A DNA stretch of 64,000 nucleotides, from contig CAUYLG010059043.1 in the NCBI GenBank assembly GCA_963573385.1, forward strand, positions 1 to 64,000. Reading direction: 5' to 3'. Shown here in pieces: positions 63,076 through 64,000 of the stretch (its first letter is position 1; every line of letters starts with the position of its first letter). The stretch is from Cacajao melanocephalus (lineage: Eukaryota; Chordata; Mammalia; Primates; Pitheciidae). The notes below the pieces were generated by a model that was given only the letters and a program-made list of their open reading frames with translations, was not told the DNA's origin and ran no database searches. A program made the position numbers and the translations under genes.

Positions 63076-63771
63076 TGTATATTTATAATGAGAAAGAAAA
63101 ATAAAATCCTAAGCTCCCTAGTCACTGAATGGACCCCCTGTTGGTTAAAGGGACCCCAGATAAACCTTAAAAACTGAGTTCCTAGCCATGACAAGTTGGG
63201 AGGTCAGACATTCCTATTATACCCACTCTCTAGATAACTGCCTTTAGACTTTCTTTCCTAAGGGTTAAATGGAAACCAGCCCTTTGGAAAAATTTTCTCC
63301 ACCACTGATTTACACAATAACTGACTAGCATTTTTTCCTTATAAAAGATCACTGACCATGGACTTCCTCTGGCTGGTTTACAGAGGCTATACACACAGGA
63401 TGCCTCTGTGTCCTCCATTTCACCTTTTAACATATACAGCTTGATTTTAATACATTTAAATGTTAAGTCTCCACTCCAAAGTGAACATAGGATGTATGTA
63501 ATATGCATGTTTGCTTACTATGCATGCAAGCCTCCTTCATGAATATTCATAGCTAGCTCTTCTTATAACCTCTTAAATATGTATACTTAGCCAACCCATT
63601 TGGCATGAATTCCTCTTTTACCCTTTCCTCCCTTGAAGTGCTTGCTTTTGTTTTTTTGTCAGAGGATATACCTCTTAGCCAGCCGGATGGCCAGCCTGCA
63701 GGCTGCAACTCTCTGTGAGAAATAAAGCTCTCCTCTCTAAATATATGGACCTTATGTTTCTTCAGTTGACA
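63076..63771 (+). mobile_element. ERVL-type solo LTR, 696 bp
   Basis: Starts tgtatatttataatgagaaa and ctaagctccctagtcactga. It has a TATA-like tccttataaaag near 63338 and an AATAAA at 63721, and ends ttcttcagttgaca. Promoter and poly(A) signal spacing fits an LTR. Confidence 0.65.
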
Positions 63772-64000
63772 GTAATAAACCTGTATCATAAGTGATATGT
63801 TTCCTTGAGCTATGTGAGTGATTCTAGCAAGTTTCCAAAACTTAGGAGGGGATTATGGGAACCCCTGCTTTGTAATTAAGTTAGATGGAAGCATGGGTAA
63901 CTTGGGGATCCACTACATGCATTTGTCATCTGAAGTGGGCAGGTGAGGGGCAGTCTCGTGTGACTGAGTCCTTAACCTGTGGGATCTGTGCTAACTCTGG
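63772..64000. other. Sequence of probable LTR/ERV origin, cut by the edge
   Basis: catctgaagtgggcaggtga and ccttaacctgtgggatctgt resemble an ERVL-type internal or LTR segment. Extends out of the window. Confidence 0.35.

Overview
This window is primate, almost certainly human or another hominoid, non-coding DNA. About 26 Alu elements (J- and S-type), primate L1 fragments, HERV-H (LTR7)-like and ERVL/ERV1/MaLR solo LTRs and a near-complete 7SL RNA pseudogene point there. Older mammalian layers (MIR, L2, MER5A, MER20, MLT1, L1M) lie underneath. I found no protein-coding exon, functional RNA gene or CpG-island promoter I can defend. Long open frames are short, chance, or run through microsatellites or repeats. 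The sequence fits intergenic or deep intronic DNA. Repeat family names come from memory of consensus sequences and were not searched; class and strand are more secure than subfamily.

Layout. 0-0.55 kb: 5' UTR of a minus-strand L1 with a 401-bp tandem repeat, cut by the window edge. 0.55-6.4 kb: Alus, ERV1 LTRs and an L1 ORF2 relic split by an LTR and an Alu. 6.4-17.7 kb: a dense LTR graveyard with two MER21-like LTRs, two MLT2-like LTRs, several ERV1 LTRs and a multi-layer nested insertion (one ERV1 LTR broken by an L1, an Alu that itself carries an LTR7-like element, and a THE1). 18.0-18.4 kb: 7SL retropseudogene with a perfect 15-bp target-site duplication. 18.4-24.5 kb: an AT-rich tract next to a CpG-bearing segment, ERV LTRs, L2, and the 3' end of an old L1. 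24.5-30 kb: mostly unassigned sequence with MLT1/MST LTRs and two large imperfect dinucleotide arrays, CA at 26.1 kb and TG at 28.3 kb. 30-44 kb: scattered Alus, L2, MaLR and MLT2 LTRs and short L1 3' ends. 45-48.3 kb: the longest repeat-poor stretch. 48.6-51.7 kb: a minus-strand L1 cut by three Alus, containing a perfect 76-bp inverted repeat. 52-61 kb: sparse old repeats (MIR, L2, MST, a hAT element). 61-64 kb: another ERVL-type LTR cluster.

Nothing here works together as a pathway. The story is insertion history and local rearrangement. The most unusual object is the perfect 76-bp inverted repeat at 49293-49459. Its loop-proximal part is a near copy of sequence 1.2 kb upstream, which suggests a templated rearrangement.
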